DNA from: Arbacia lixula
Taxonomy: Eukaryota; Echinodermata; Echinoidea; Arbacioida; Arbaciidae
DNA length: 64,000 nucleotides
NCBI GenBank assembly: GCA_963669155.1
Contig: OZ022589.1
Location: forward strand, 6,000,723 to 6,064,722
Direction: 5' to 3'
Shown here: one piece after another, positions 10,801 to 18,889 of the stretch
How the letters are laid out: the number at the start of each line of letters is the position of its first letter
Numbering within the stretch: the first letter of the stretch is position 1
The notes under the pieces: model-generated
Databases searched by the model: none
Seen by the model: only the letters and a program-made list of their open reading frames with translations
What the model was told of the DNA's origin: nothing
Position numbers and translations under genes: made by a program

Positions 10801-13800
10801 GGGCACCCGCTGACTCCTTAGTCCTGATAGGCTGTGTCCACCTGATAAAATCTAACCGAAATAAAAAAAAAAGTCTTTGTAATGTCCCTCCCCCCAGAAC
10901 AAGGATCCGTTCTGGGAGCCTGCTGACACTCCAGTCCTTATAGGCTGCGTCCAGGTGTACCTACAGAGCCTGGCGTACCTGATAGAGATTGAGGAGCTGC
11001 TAGCGATCGGGGATTACCGTGGGATGGAACAGGGCCTCCTGCAGCTGGACATTCGTCCCTGTATGGCTGACGGCTCAGACCTGCCCGACGAGGACTTTGT
11101 GGATGATCCCAAGGAACTGGTAAAAAAAAAAGTTAAAAATTGAATGGGATCTTATTCTTAAGTTATTTTTAAGTTATCATTTTTTTTATGGCAAAGATTA
11201 TGGGAACCGTTAACATGGCAGAGCAGTTCTACCATGAGCATATATCCTTTGTGTAGGATGTCAAGGAACTGGTAAAAAATATTTAGATGGATCTTATTTT
11301 TAAGTGGATATTGATGGTAAAGTGTATGCGATCTTATGCGATCTGTGTTCACGGCAGAGCAATTCTACCATTAACACAGATCCTTTGCGGAGATGTCAAG
11401 GAATTGGTTAAAAAATATGGCAGTGGATCTTGTTTCAAGATAGCAGATATAAGTGGAATAAAAGCATCCCATAATTTTCCACTAAAATGCAAAAAAGCAG
11501 CTGGAAATAAATTGCGTAAATTTTGTGTGTCGCGCAAGGCAGAGAGAATAGGGTGACTATTTCTGGAATGACATTTTTCCCTCTGAGCTTCTTTCGCTTT
11601 CCGTTCTCTCGCAAATAGTTTAACTATTTGTGGTCATGTGACACCCTTTAAGTCAATCTAAAAAATGGAATATGTTAATAAAGGATATAAATGTCATTAA
11701 GAACCACCTGCCAGTACTGTATCCTGTTGTCCATATTTGATCTTACAAAGATACTTTGGTTCTGACTTCTGATCTTCATGACTCTTACAGGTTGGGAAGA
11801 GCGTCAACTTCAAGTTCAGCATCCTTAGTGCAAGAGGGTTGCCATCAAGGATAAGCAAGGTAAATGGGGATGGTTGGCTCTCAATAGATATAGAGAGTAC
11901 TGTAATGGTGTCATCATATTCACTGTTATGTATATTTCTGGTTTTAAACAACATCACTTAAGTCAGGTTTTAATTAGTTTGTTTAGTATCGGGCACTCAC
12001 AATGAGAGTCTATTTATGCCTGCGAGGTACCCATTTACTTCATCTGGGTTGAGAGGGATAAATATGAGCAGAACACCTTGTCCAAGGGTGATTGCACTGG
12101 GCTGGGCTAGAACCCAGGATCTCTCTGCAAGAGTCAAGAGCTCTCACGACTATACCACAGTGTATTACTTGTGCAGGAATGCAGGAATAGTGGACAAAGA
12201 GTTGAAGGGATTAACATTGTCTTTCTGCAGAGCTTCTGTCAATACAAGTTTTATCTGAGCCGTGAGGCTATCTTGTCACCAGAGATGGACGGCCGGAACC
12301 CTGAGTACAATCATCAGAAGATCATCCCAGTCGAAGCCATCACTAGTGAGGTAATCACCTTGAAATCGTTATTTAGAATGGAAATGATGATTTGGGGCTT
12401 TGAAATTTGGCAAAACTTTTAAGAAAAATCAGATCATCTTTAAATGGAGGAAACATTTGATAAAAAAAAAATTGAAATACCACAAAATGCACAATTTAGA
12501 GCAAAATGTGTGCCAATTTGAAAAAAAAGAAAGAAAAGTATGATGTATATAACTTAAGCGTGTTGCAATTTGAAGATTAAGTGGTCGTTTCGGCTTTCCT
12601 CCTCTTAATTTTTAACATCGTTACGGAGTTGATTCATGTCACTATTAAAGAAAAATTACATGTGGGCAGTGTACTAGGATATGATTATGTAACTAGATAT
12701 TCCCTTCCTATGAAATCTTTAAACAGACTGTGAAGTACTTGGAGAATGAGACCTTAATCATTGAGGTCTGGGGGAGACAGAAGGACCCCCGACAGGGCGG
12801 CTCTCCTGCTGCTAGGTCAGGCAATAAAGTAAACTTCAACAGGAGTCAGTCTGTGGTAAGAAATTTATATTTCGAGCTTGTTGGTGTTTCTGTTTTCTCT
12901 CCCGTTCTTATGCATTCTCCTTTTTTATTTTCTTGTCTTGTCTTTTTTTTTCTTTGCTGTTTTATTTTTCACCTTTTCCCTGAACATTGTTATAAATAGT
13001 ATTTCAAGGTGGAACTGAATATATCTATTAAAAGCAATTTTGTTTTGTTTTGTAGTTCGTTTTAAGAATTGAATTTAAAGTACCATGTACTCTACTGTGC
13101 ATCTTGTGAATTTAAAATTATTAATTATTCATTTGTCTTTCTATCATGCAGTTAATTAGTCTGCTCCTTTCAATTTTATCGATACGTACATTGGATGTAA
13201 TTCAGCTACATGGTAGGATATTTAAATGTTCCTCCAATCTCTGTCCTTTGATTGATTTTCACTCTAGTTTACCTCTGTTTCATCCATTTCAGTCCAATGA
13301 AGAAAAGAGCAAGCTAATGATAGAACTGAATACAGAGAGAAAGAGAATACAAAGAATGGAGTCCAAATTGGTGAGTTTGTCTTAGACACATCTTATGTTC
13401 TATGTCTTGTCTCCACCATTTCTTAAATGCCCATATAAGGATTGATTATGCTATACATATTTGCAAATTCTGTTGTAAAGGAGCTAATCTCATCATAGAA
13501 TGATGCTTGAAAATCCAGCAAAAGATTTAGGAGTACTACTTGCGTCATGATACACGTTTTTCTTGCTCATGCTCAGAAATCCATCAAAAGATTCAGGAGT
13601 TCGTTTCAGAAGCAGGTCAGTCGAAGCCTGGGTGGCAACCAGTCTTTGTTTTTTAGATTCACCGCAGATAATGTGCAGGAAATGATTAAAACAAATCAAA
13701 TGTACAGATTAGTATAGTTGTTCAACTATTTTCATGGTGGAACATACATATATCTCCTGCTCTGAAATGCAGCAAAAGATTCAGGAGCTGGTCTCGGAGG

Positions 13801-13970
13801 CGGTCAAACTGAGGCGGAAGACGCTGGACCTCAACGACGTCCAGGAGGTGATGACAACGGGGAACCTACAACGGTTCAAGGCGGCTGCCCACGTCGTCGG
13901 CATAGCGGAAACGATGAAGAAAGCCAGCAAAGATGGACAGGTGACAAGCGCAGCGTGCTCACTTTATTGA
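1011..13970 (+). CDS. KIF28: Kinesin-3 family motor, KIF28/KLP-6 type (gene-level entry, 5' end off window, 15 exons)
   Basis: Plus-end microtubule motor of the kinesin-3 family. Seen: fifteen exons with GT-AG borders and fully compatible phases give about 700 residues without a stop. Order: motor domain from switch II ([33 protein letters not shown]) through [20 protein letters not shown] and [20 protein letters not shown]; a Lys/Glu coiled coil; an FHA domain starting [14 protein letters not shown]; then [53 protein letters not shown] and [16 protein letters not shown]; a beta-rich stretch; and a final coiled coil. Known: the FHA-bearing kinesin-3 layout without a long tail, near 950 residues in total, fits KIF28P and worm KLP-6 better than KIF1, KIF13 or KIF14. 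KLP-6 acts in cilia; vertebrate KIF28 is linked to mitochondria. Inference: about 245 motor residues are missing to the left. The KIF28 assignment is from memory of the family. Confidence 0.85.
1145..1980 (+). other. KIF28 intron a-b
   Basis: Intron with a pyrimidine-rich stretch at about 1190-1460 (TTTTCCTTC repeats) followed by unremarkable AT-rich sequence. No other feature seen. Confidence 0.6.
1981..2112 (+). CDS. KIF28: KIF28 exon b: end of motor domain
   Basis: Acceptor ..gatgcccag, donor gtaaga. The first two bases complete Val of [11 protein letters not shown]; then [34 protein letters not shown]. This is the alpha5/L13 to alpha6 part of the kinesin motor (LGGNSKT and TLRYADRA are family signatures). 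It ends in phase 1 with the first base of the Ala of RYADRA. Confidence 0.93.
2138..2290. repeat. Dispersed repeat arm (GGGATATTCCACC family)
   Basis: The segment with CCTGAAATTAAGTTGG, a CATCAAAGGATAAGAA motif and CTCTCATATGTTGTG matches the foldback element at 36236-36630, here as a single arm. Confidence 0.5.
2295..2545 (+). pseudogene. Two partial copies of the KIF28 exon c acceptor module
   Basis: At 2299-2380 and 2452-2545 the intron repeats the pattern 'AATTTACTGA..., CAATTTGACCTTT, (C)AGCTGACCAA, GGCCAT.GAGA.CAAGG.GGTGATCAAC' of the true junction at 2740-2835. The second copy keeps a perfect GCAG acceptor. Both diverge after about 50 bases of exon-like sequence. Confidence 0.7.
2591..2770. 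repeat. 60-bp tandem repeat, 3 copies
   Basis: Three units with exactly 60-base spacing, each with AAATTTTGGGAG, CAAGAAGATGG and AGTAATCAATCTGACCT. The last runs straight into the acceptor of exon c, so the units derive from the intron's own 3' end. Confidence 0.85.
2781..2948 (+). CDS. KIF28: KIF28 exon c: neck and first coiled coil
   Basis: Acceptor ..ttgtccgcag, donor gtgagt. It encodes [20 protein letters not shown], then [20 protein letters not shown] and a Gly/Ala/Gln linker. This is the motor-neck junction conserved across kinesin-3 ([14 protein letters not shown]). Two diverged copies of its upstream edge and first about 50 bases lie in the preceding intron at about 2300-2545. Confidence 0.92.
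3250..3895 (+). repeat. Pyrimidine microsatellite, (CTCCCT)n core
   Basis: TCTCTCTT-rich from about 3250, becoming a near-pure (CTCCCT)n run at about 3740-3845, directly before exon d. The long open frames through it are repeat artefacts. Confidence 0.9.
3920..4035 (+). CDS. KIF28: KIF28 exon d: coiled coil
   Basis: Acceptor ..gtcccggagcag at the end of a 650-base pyrimidine tract; donor after CAAGAG. It encodes E, then [20 protein letters not shown] and [18 protein letters not shown], a charged heptad-like coiled coil preceding the FHA domain. It starts in phase 1 after exon c and ends in phase 0. Confidence 0.88.
4644..4672 (+). pseudogene. Decoy copy of KIF28 exon e acceptor
   Basis: TCCCACAGCAAGAGCTG at 4654-4670 is identical over 17 bases to the true junction at 4918-4934, but the frame that follows meets TAG within two codons. 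A 180-base GA microsatellite separates decoy and true site. Confidence 0.75.
4674..4853. repeat. (GA)n microsatellite
   Basis: Near-pure GAGAGA with GAAA and GGGA interruptions, between decoy and real acceptor of exon e. Confidence 0.95.
4925..5103 (+). CDS. KIF28: KIF28 exon e: FHA domain, first half
   Basis: Acceptor ..cttcccacag, donor gtaggt. It encodes [20 protein letters not shown] and [19 protein letters not shown], then LTKVGS and DMVLSGL. PH(F/L)WNLNEDP is the characteristic start of the kinesin-3 FHA domain, a phosphothreonine-binding fold. It ends with two bases of the next Asn codon. An exact 17-base copy of the acceptor junction stands 264 bases upstream. Confidence 0.93.
5104..5859 (+). 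other. KIF28 intron e-f with a dispersed repeat
   Basis: About 5690-5782 (GGCGCATCCGGGTACTTAAC ... AACAAGTTACCGACAAAGGA) recurs at 14388-14482 with about 80-85% identity, so it is a dispersed repeat of unknown class. The rest holds nothing I can name. Confidence 0.55.
5860..5988 (+). CDS. KIF28: KIF28 exon f: FHA domain, middle
   Basis: Acceptor ..gtttccctag, donor gtgagt. Reads (N)[48 protein letters not shown] and VLLNG...L.HNDR are the standard FHA strand and loop motifs. Starts in phase 2 and ends in phase 2 with two bases of Arg. Confidence 0.93.
5993..6560 (+). repeat. Polypurine tracts
   Basis: Two long G/A-only runs (about 5993-6127 and 6255-6555; GGAGGAAG, AGGAGAAG) separated by a small palindromic TTGCAATC region. 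Strong strand asymmetry, non-periodic. Confidence 0.85.
6571..6741. mobile_element. TA-flanked MITE (CAGTGAAAC)
   Basis: Ends TA-CAGTGAAACATG and AGGTTTCACTG-TA are inverted repeats flanked by TA, as in Tc1/mariner-derived MITEs. About 171 bp, no coding potential. Confidence 0.6.
7036..7208 (+). CDS. KIF28: KIF28 exon g: end of FHA and linker
   Basis: Acceptor ..gtttccctgcag, donor gtgaat. Reads [20 protein letters not shown], then [38 protein letters not shown]. The (V/I)LFG..H...F.(H/N)P block closes the FHA domain; the rest is a charged linker. Starts in phase 2 and ends in phase 1. Confidence 0.92.
7209..7717 (+). other. KIF28 intron g-h
   Basis: AT-rich intron. About 7555-7680 carries GCGACCACCTGTTTATAACG and TAAGGACAACGG, which look like part of another CAGT-type MITE, but I could not define ends. 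Confidence 0.4.
7718..7866 (+). CDS. KIF28: KIF28 exon h: post-FHA region
   Basis: Acceptor ..cctcctcccgtag, donor gtgcgt. Reads [50 protein letters not shown]. The LIP.V.EAN.MSEEL.K...FE segment is a kinesin-3 post-FHA helix pair. Starts in phase 1 and ends in phase 0. Confidence 0.92.
8010..8602. mobile_element. Foldback element B interrupted by MITE A
   Basis: Arms at about 8010-8069 (TCTATAGAGTACTGAAATGG... GTCAAGACAACTGG) and about 8542-8602 (CCAGTTGTCTTGGC ... GTACTCTAT) are reverse complements. A complete family A MITE is inserted between them. Related single arms occur near 11890-11960 and 41925-41965. Confidence 0.65.
8071..8439. mobile_element. Foldback MITE family A, complete copy
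   Basis: TTAAAGGGCATATACTGTAC ... GTACAGTAAATGCCCTTTAA; arms complementary over most of their length, centre TTTGGGCCGAACATT. Close sequence agreement with 613-962 indicates fairly recent activity. Confidence 0.75.
8769..8906 (+). CDS. KIF28: KIF28 exon i
   Basis: Acceptor ..ctttctctctcag, donor gtatga. Reads [46 protein letters not shown]. The V.MKN.....LW...[12 protein letters not shown] block is the conserved KIF1/KIF28 region following the FHA domain. Phase 0 at both ends. Confidence 0.92.
8937..9240 (-). mobile_element. Probable LINE 3' end
   Basis: Read on the minus strand it ends with GGCCGTCAAAGAAATAAATT followed by (CATTGT)n, the kind of short-repeat tail found on CR1/L2-type LINEs. 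Upstream there is no reverse transcriptase sequence, so the assignment is tentative. Confidence 0.4.
9478..10895 (+). pseudogene. Array of nine partial copies of the KIF28 exon j acceptor and exon start
   Basis: AACAAGGATC(C/T).TTCTGG preceded by a pyrimidine tract and AG recurs at 9480, 9619, 9756, 9857, 9994, 10099, 10536, 10647 and 10785; the true exon starts at 10898. Two unit types alternate: long (137-139 bp, keeping the GTGTACCTCCAAAGCC part) and short (101-113 bp, internally deleted, with AACTAGCAAATGTG or a derivative). The 10099 unit is followed by about 300 extra bases (10231-10530). Every copy meets stops within the exon-like part or lacks the rest of the exon, so none encodes the full block. 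Confidence 0.9.
10898..11119 (+). CDS. KIF28: KIF28 exon j: DPFWEP/LIG block
   Basis: Acceptor ..ctccccccag, donor gtaaaa. Reads [58 protein letters not shown], ending DFVDDPKEL. The DPFW(E/D)P...LIG...FLQSLAYL signature is shared by KIF1-type kinesins. Phase 0 at both ends. This is the only copy with a complete exon; nine truncated copies of its start precede it and two copies of its donor edge follow it. The donor consensus is modest (CTG|GTAAAA). Confidence 0.92.
11120..11420 (+). pseudogene. Two copies of the KIF28 exon j donor edge
   Basis: GATGTCAAGGAACTGGTAAA at 11258 and GATGTCAAGGAATTGGTTAA at 11392 repeat the true exon end and donor (CCCAAGGAACTGGTAAAA) at 11108-11124. The units also share TGGATCTTATT and GGCAGAGCA.TTCTACCAT. 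Spacing is about 150 and 134 bases. Confidence 0.8.
11791..11859 (+). CDS. KIF28: KIF28 exon k: start of C2-like segment
   Basis: Acceptor ..actcttacag, donor gtaaat. A 69-nt exon encoding [23 protein letters not shown]. The V.F.V.I..A.GLP pattern is the first strand of the C2-like (DUF3694-type) region of kinesin-3 proteins. Phase 0 at both ends. Confidence 0.88.
11980..12165 (-). mobile_element. tRNA-derived SINE
   Basis: Minus strand: head with TGGTATAGTCGTGAGAGC (A box-like) and GGGTTCTAGCCC (B box-like), then the body CTCAACCCAGATGAAGTAAA TGGGTACC typical of deuterostome SINEs. Target duplications not resolved. Confidence 0.6.
12231..12350 (+). CDS. KIF28: KIF28 exon l
   Basis: Acceptor ..gtctttctgcag, donor gtaatc. 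Reads [45 protein letters not shown]...I.V..IT fits the C2-like beta sandwich of the family. Phase 0 at both ends. Confidence 0.9.
12727..12855 (+). CDS. KIF28: KIF28 exon m
   Basis: Acceptor ..tctttaaacag, donor gtaaga. Reads [20 protein letters not shown], then [26 protein letters not shown]...L.IEVWG.Q is the last conserved strand of the kinesin-3 C2-like segment; the Gly/Ser/Arg tail is likely disordered. Phase 0 at both ends. Confidence 0.9.
13293..13370 (+). CDS. KIF28: KIF28 exon n: coiled coil
   Basis: Acceptor ..catccatttcag, donor gtgagt. A 78-nt exon reading [26 protein letters not shown], a short charged coiled coil. Phase 0 at both ends. It is supported by splice sites and phase more than by sequence conservation. 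Confidence 0.82.
13500..13625 (+). pseudogene. Two partial copies of KIF28 exon o start
   Basis: CCAGCAAAAGATTTAGGAG at 13516 and TCAAAAGATTCAGGAGTTCG at 13584 match the exon o start CAGCAAAAGATTCAGGAGCT at 13770. The second extends about 45 bases into exon-like sequence but lacks the AG. Confidence 0.75.
13773..13970 (+). CDS. KIF28: KIF28 exon o: C-terminal coiled coil, probably terminal
   Basis: Acceptor ..gaaatgcag. Reads [56 protein letters not shown] up to 13940. If not spliced at the usable donor there (CAG|GTGACA), the frame continues nine codons (VTSAACSLY) to TGA at 13968. The summed length would then be close to the roughly 960 residues usual for KIF28, and AATAAA signals follow at 14049 and 14219, so I favour a terminal exon. 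The alternative is splicing to an unidentified small last exon. Two copies of the exon start precede it at 13519 and 13585. Confidence 0.75.
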   Translation, partial: QKIQELVSEAVKLRRKTLDLNDVQEVMTTGNLQRFKAAAHVVGIAETMKKASKDGQVTSAACSLY

Positions 13971-14048
13971 TTTATGGTGAAGGGGGGAGTAGGAGTTATG
14001 GCTGTGTCTTACTTGTTTGTGGTTGTATTTGTGTGTGATGAGTTTGTT

Positions 14049-14224
14049 AATAAACCCAAATCCAGTGATGTAATTCTAGCGAAACATGGTACAGACGTAT
14101 ATCACTTCATGGAGGTAGATTAATGAAAGTTTGGTTAAAATTCCTGAAAGGTCAAAGGTCAATGAACTTTGGCAAAAAATAGCTTAAAATTGAGCCCAAA
14201 GTGATATTTTTCAAAATGAATAAA
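14049..14224 (+). promoter_or_regulatory. Candidate KIF28 polyadenylation signals
   Basis: AATAAA occurs at 14049-14054 and 14219-14224, 80 and 250 bases after the in-frame TGA of exon o. Either could end the transcript. No strong downstream GT-rich element is obvious, so choice between them is open. Confidence 0.4.
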
Positions 14225-15623
14225 GATCCAATTGTGCAATACCAACCAAACATGGTGCAAAGATGGATCACTATATCCATGGGGGTAGACTGATATTTTT
14301 GGTGAAATTTCTCAAAGGTCAGAGGTCAGATGCCAAAATTGGCCAAAAATTGGCCAAAATTTGATATTTTTCACATTGAATACAAATCTAATGGCTGGCG
14401 TATCCGGGTATTTGACTAACAATAGACCGTTGATGCGGCTTGCATTTTCCGGCGGTAACAAGTTATCAACAAAGGACAAAAGGGACAAAGCCACATGCCG
14501 GTAATTACGGGCAACCAACAAGTCCAAGGGTTGCTAAATGAAATAAACTTGTCAGATAGTGCACTTGTAGCAGTAGTTTTCATACCTGTTGAAAGGAGCT
14601 GCAATTTTTACCATTAAATATGCTTCCAATTATTCCATTTATTTTCATGCTCCATTTCATCCCTTTTATAAAGTACTTGAAGAATATGCATATCCTTGAC
14701 TTTTTTTAATTACCTGATAGTTTTGATATTGAAATTGATAATTTTGAAATAGTTATTTCAAAAATTATCTGTGAATATACTCAAATCATGTCTTTTAATC
14801 ATTTATCACATGTGCAATAAATTAGTAACCATGCCAAATTATGCATGATGAAGATTCAAACAGGAATTATGTTAAATCTTTATGTTTAAGAATGCAAACA
14901 TTCATGCAATTTATAGATTGTATCTTCCTCAGATATTGCTGGTGGTAGTAATAGAGACAATAACTATTCTCAATTAACAGAAAATTGTTACAATGTTTTG
15001 AATTTGAAATGTAAAATAAGAAAATCCCTCCATAAATGGTTTCATATTATCTAAAGATGTATTTTGGACGACTGTCGTTTTAAATTGTACATATCAAAAT
15101 AGAATATAGATTTAATGTACAATGTAGTAGATAAGGTGAAAGACATATATTTGATAACACTTGTGACAACTTTCTGAAGCATTTATAAATGCAACACAAT
15201 TTTATTTTATGCCAATGGAGCAGCTCTTGATATTGATGTAAACACATCATTTATAAGTGCTTCTATAATTCTGTATGTGATGTGTCAGTATGTCTCAACT
15301 GGTCATGAGAAAAGAAGTGATATTTCTTGGTGAATGGTCCTTCCGGTTGTTGATGATATTCATATGATGTGTGTTCTACACACATCACAGATATGACAGA
15401 CCCTGAATACATACATGTACAGCAGTCTTTATGAGCATACCTATAGCCTATTTGCATGCATTAGGACCCCCCTCTATTAATCCATAGCTTACAGGAACCA
15501 AGTGATCTGTATACATGTGTTTCCACTCGCTATTTTTTTTTTCTTCCTGCAATGAACTCTAAAATTTTCTGGAATTGACCACTATTTCCTGAATGAGTAG
15601 GGGAAAAAAAACCTTGAGTCACT

Positions 15624-15658
<35 letters not shown>

Positions 15659-16470
15659 GGGGGGGGGTATTATTGGTTTATTTTTTTTTTAAAGTAATCC
15701 TACATGCAATTAAAAAGTTAAAGAGTAGAGCTACGTATTTTCAACGGACATATCAGTATAGGCTGTATGAAAACTATTTTTATTTTTGACACTTTTTAAA
15801 ACAACTTCTGCTTTTTTTCATTATTTTTGACACTTTTTTGTTTTTTCCATTATTCTCAAATTATCCGAAATTTCCTGGAATTAGTCAACATTCTACAAAT
15901 TTTTTGACGACCGCAAAATTTCCCAAAATTTCGGAAATTTTTCGGAAGGTTTGAGTGTGTTATTCAGTGAGGCTCATTTTACTAATTTGCTGTAGTTTGG
16001 AATGATTTGTGCTTTTGTGCAGCTGAGTTGTGTATATCTCTGTTGGACTGTTTTGTTTTTGTAATGGAATGTTTTTTTGTGTGTCTAAGCGAGCAACAGT
16101 ACTAATAGCAATGCTAGAGTCATTAGGGAAGGGGGTCTAGGATCCCCCCCCCCCCCAAACGGCCTCCCAAACCTAAACATGCATGCATTAACATGCATTT
16201 TTATATTCCATTCATTAGAGAGCCCTATTATAATGCCAAACCATTAAAATATTCCTCACAATATATCTGCTGAGTAGCAGTGATAAATTCTTCACGCTGC
16301 GTGTCATAGTAGACATCTACTTTCTTCCATTATACCATACATTCCATTTTGTTTAACCATTTCTTGAAGAAGGGGGCAGGGAAACAAAAAAACACATTGA
16401 AATGTATTTTTTTTGTTGCAAAAAATGAAAATGCTATGACTCATAATGAAGTGTACATACAGCTTACAAA
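14225..16470. other. Intergenic, AT-rich
   Basis: Contains the dispersed repeat copy at 14388-14482, a (GT)n-G11 microsatellite at 15626-15667 and C-runs at 16144. No exon found: the ORFs are short and lack splice context. Confidence 0.5.
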
Positions 16471-16473
16471 TGC

Positions 16474-16638
16474 AGTCCTGTACCATGTTGCATATTGCTT
16501 TTCAGTCATTGTAACTTACCATCAATGGTAACTACCATGGCAACAACCAATGAGCTCTCATTATTGCACCTGTTGCCATGGTAGTTACCATTGATGATAC
16601 GCTACAATGATTGAAAACCTATATGCAACATGGCCCTG
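16474..16638. repeat. Long hairpin (foldback element)
   Basis: Arms GTACCATGTTGCATATTGC .. CATCAATGGTAACTACCATG GCAACA and its reverse complement, about 70 bp each around a short loop. Confidence 0.75.
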
Positions 16639-16749
16639 AACACATAAACGTGTAGATGTATAATTTGATATCACGGATGAACTTGCGGATATTGATTGAT
16701 GTTGTACATTTGGTTTTGCATGATTTTTATTTTGCTATCTGCTTCTTTT

Positions 16750-16790
16750 TGTTTCATTTGTATGCTGCAGGCCTAGTATGCACGCTGAAG
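16750..16790 (+). other. Acceptor-like site, unproven KIF28 last exon
   Basis: ..TTTGTATGCTGCAG then GCC TAG at 16771 would give Ala-stop after the exon o donor. The site is good but one codon of coding sequence is no evidence. Confidence 0.15.
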
Positions 16791-17949
16791 ATTGCTAAAT
16801 CAAGCGCAAGAAACACCTCATCAAATAGCACACCTCTTTTAGTTCCTTTCCCGCTTTGCATCCTCACTAATAATCAAGTAGATTTGATTAGTAGGTAGGT
16901 AGGTAGGTATGTTTCATTATTTTGCTTTTTGCCTGTGTAAATCAGAGTTAATTGGTTATCACTTCTTTCTGTTTGATGACTCTTTAGGATTGTTTTATTA
17001 TTTATTTACACAAAAAAATATGAGATGTACAAGTAACAATGTCAAATCACTTTTATTTACATCAGTCAGTACTGTCAGTACTTCATCTCCCAGTGTCAGA
17101 GGGTTGTTCAAGGTACATCTAAAATCATCTGAGAAGTTGCTCTGCAATAACCCCCCCCCCCCCCCCAACCAAAAAAAAAAAAAATTGCTTGATGGGCAAG
17201 AAGATTTACATAGTTCAAAGAAGCAAAATGATTGATTGATGTTGACAAAAAGTACAATAGTAATGTATGACACATCTAGCACTTACAATGTTAACATTCC
17301 ATGCCTTGAAACCACCATTCTGTCGCAAAGGAGTAGGGGAGATTTTCAGTGCTATGATGCTATCATTTGCATTCTAGTGCAGACTAAAGTGCATTTGATT
17401 ATATTTAGTTATTTTTCATAATCTATATCAACCAGTCGGCGATTTCAACACTTCCTTCATACTGGTGTGAATTTACTGAATGGTCATATTTTTTTGTTTG
17501 CTTGATTACTTTTTTCAAGCTCATGTCTCACCTTTTCTTTGTAACAACTTTCCATTGAGGTGAATTTCATTACATTGTCTCTTAAACTCATGCATATTTA
17601 TTTCCTGAATGACCTTTTAGAAATTAATATTTCTATAGCCCATCACTATATGCAGCTGTGATATTATCATGATGCAAAAGTAGATTTTGTTTTCATTTGC
17701 GTCATTAAAAAATGTATTTTGACTGATAATTGTGTCTATGTCTTGCTGAAAAAATGTTGAAAAACTTACAATATATCTGCAGCATGCTCCAGATTGCACA
17801 ATTTAAAGTTGTTCAATCAAAACAGCTCCCTACCATGGTACTGGAAACCACAACCCCCTTCCCCTGCACCTACAAAATGCACCGCCTGTATTTTTTAGGC
17901 ATAAGTAGCATTCCTGTCTATGTGAGTGATTTCTAGAAGTCTCTCTATA

Positions 17950-18363
17950 CAGGGTGAGTCAGAAAAAATATTACACTTTTTAAATTAGTATTTTTTAAAG
18001 AAAATGTGGGATTCAGAGAGAATTTGTAGCATGTTTAAAATTGGTAAAATTTGTTTCAGTGTTGTTGTTATGGTTGAGTGCACAACAGCCATTGTTTGAA
18101 AAAGTGTTAGAACCCATTTGCTATTATGTAGTGGAATCCAAATCAGGCAAGGCATTGTTGAAATTGGCGCAAATGGGTTTTCACCCAGCCCCATTATTTT
18201 GTTTCCTATCCAATAAATTGGTTACTGATTACCCGCACATGTGGTATCAAATTAGACTGGAAGAGTTAGTCTATCTGACACTGGTACAAGAATTATGATT
18301 AATTCTTGTATTTCTAATATGAGCATGTAAGAAAGTGCAACATTTTTTCTGATTCTGACCCTG
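17950..18363. mobile_element. Mariner-like MITE
   Basis: TA-CAGGGTGAGTCAGAAAAAAT ... TTTTTTCTGATTCTGACCCTG-TA. About 414 bp, no transposase frame. Confidence 0.7.
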
Positions 18364-18517
18364 TATTTTCTCTCCAATAACAGTTTTCAACTTTAGTTTC
18401 TGTGTAGTCGCCTTAAAAAGGAAAGGTAGCTCTTGTGCATGTCAAAAAAAGAAGATTGTGTAAATGAGCTGGAAATTGACTTTATGCGGTATAATATTGG
18501 TCGCTACAATACAAGGT

Positions 18518-18885
18518 GTTTCAAATGTGAACAAGGATAGTTTTTCACTTTTCCTGAATAGTTTCGTGAAGCTATCATTGTGAGATTTCATATAATCCTA
18601 CTGCTTATTCATGCTGAGTTTTTTTTTACTTTTGTGAAAGAGCTACCGTACTTGTACATGTACCTCTACATGCACATTATTTGGGTGTTTTGGCCACTGT
18701 ACAGCTCACCATCACTATCTGACAGGGGCAATACTATTATGAATGTAGATTATGGTTGGGTCATTTTAAACGTAAACAAGGATATTATTTCACTCTACCT
18801 GAGAAGGTGCATGAAGCTACATATGACTATGAGATGTCATACATGTAATTGTCAGGATATACTGCTGATTTCTGCTGAGTGTTAT
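18518..18885. repeat. Diverged local duplication
   Basis: AACAAGGATA..TTTCACT..CCTGA ... GAAGCTA ... TGAGAT.TCATA.. TACTGCT.ATT at 18529-18621 recurs at 18776-18880. Confidence 0.55.
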
Positions 18886-18889
18886 GACT

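Noticed and set aside
18041-18298. Transposase frame in the mariner-like element
   Set aside because: The 85-codon frame has none of the mariner transposase motifs; the element is a short non-coding MITE.
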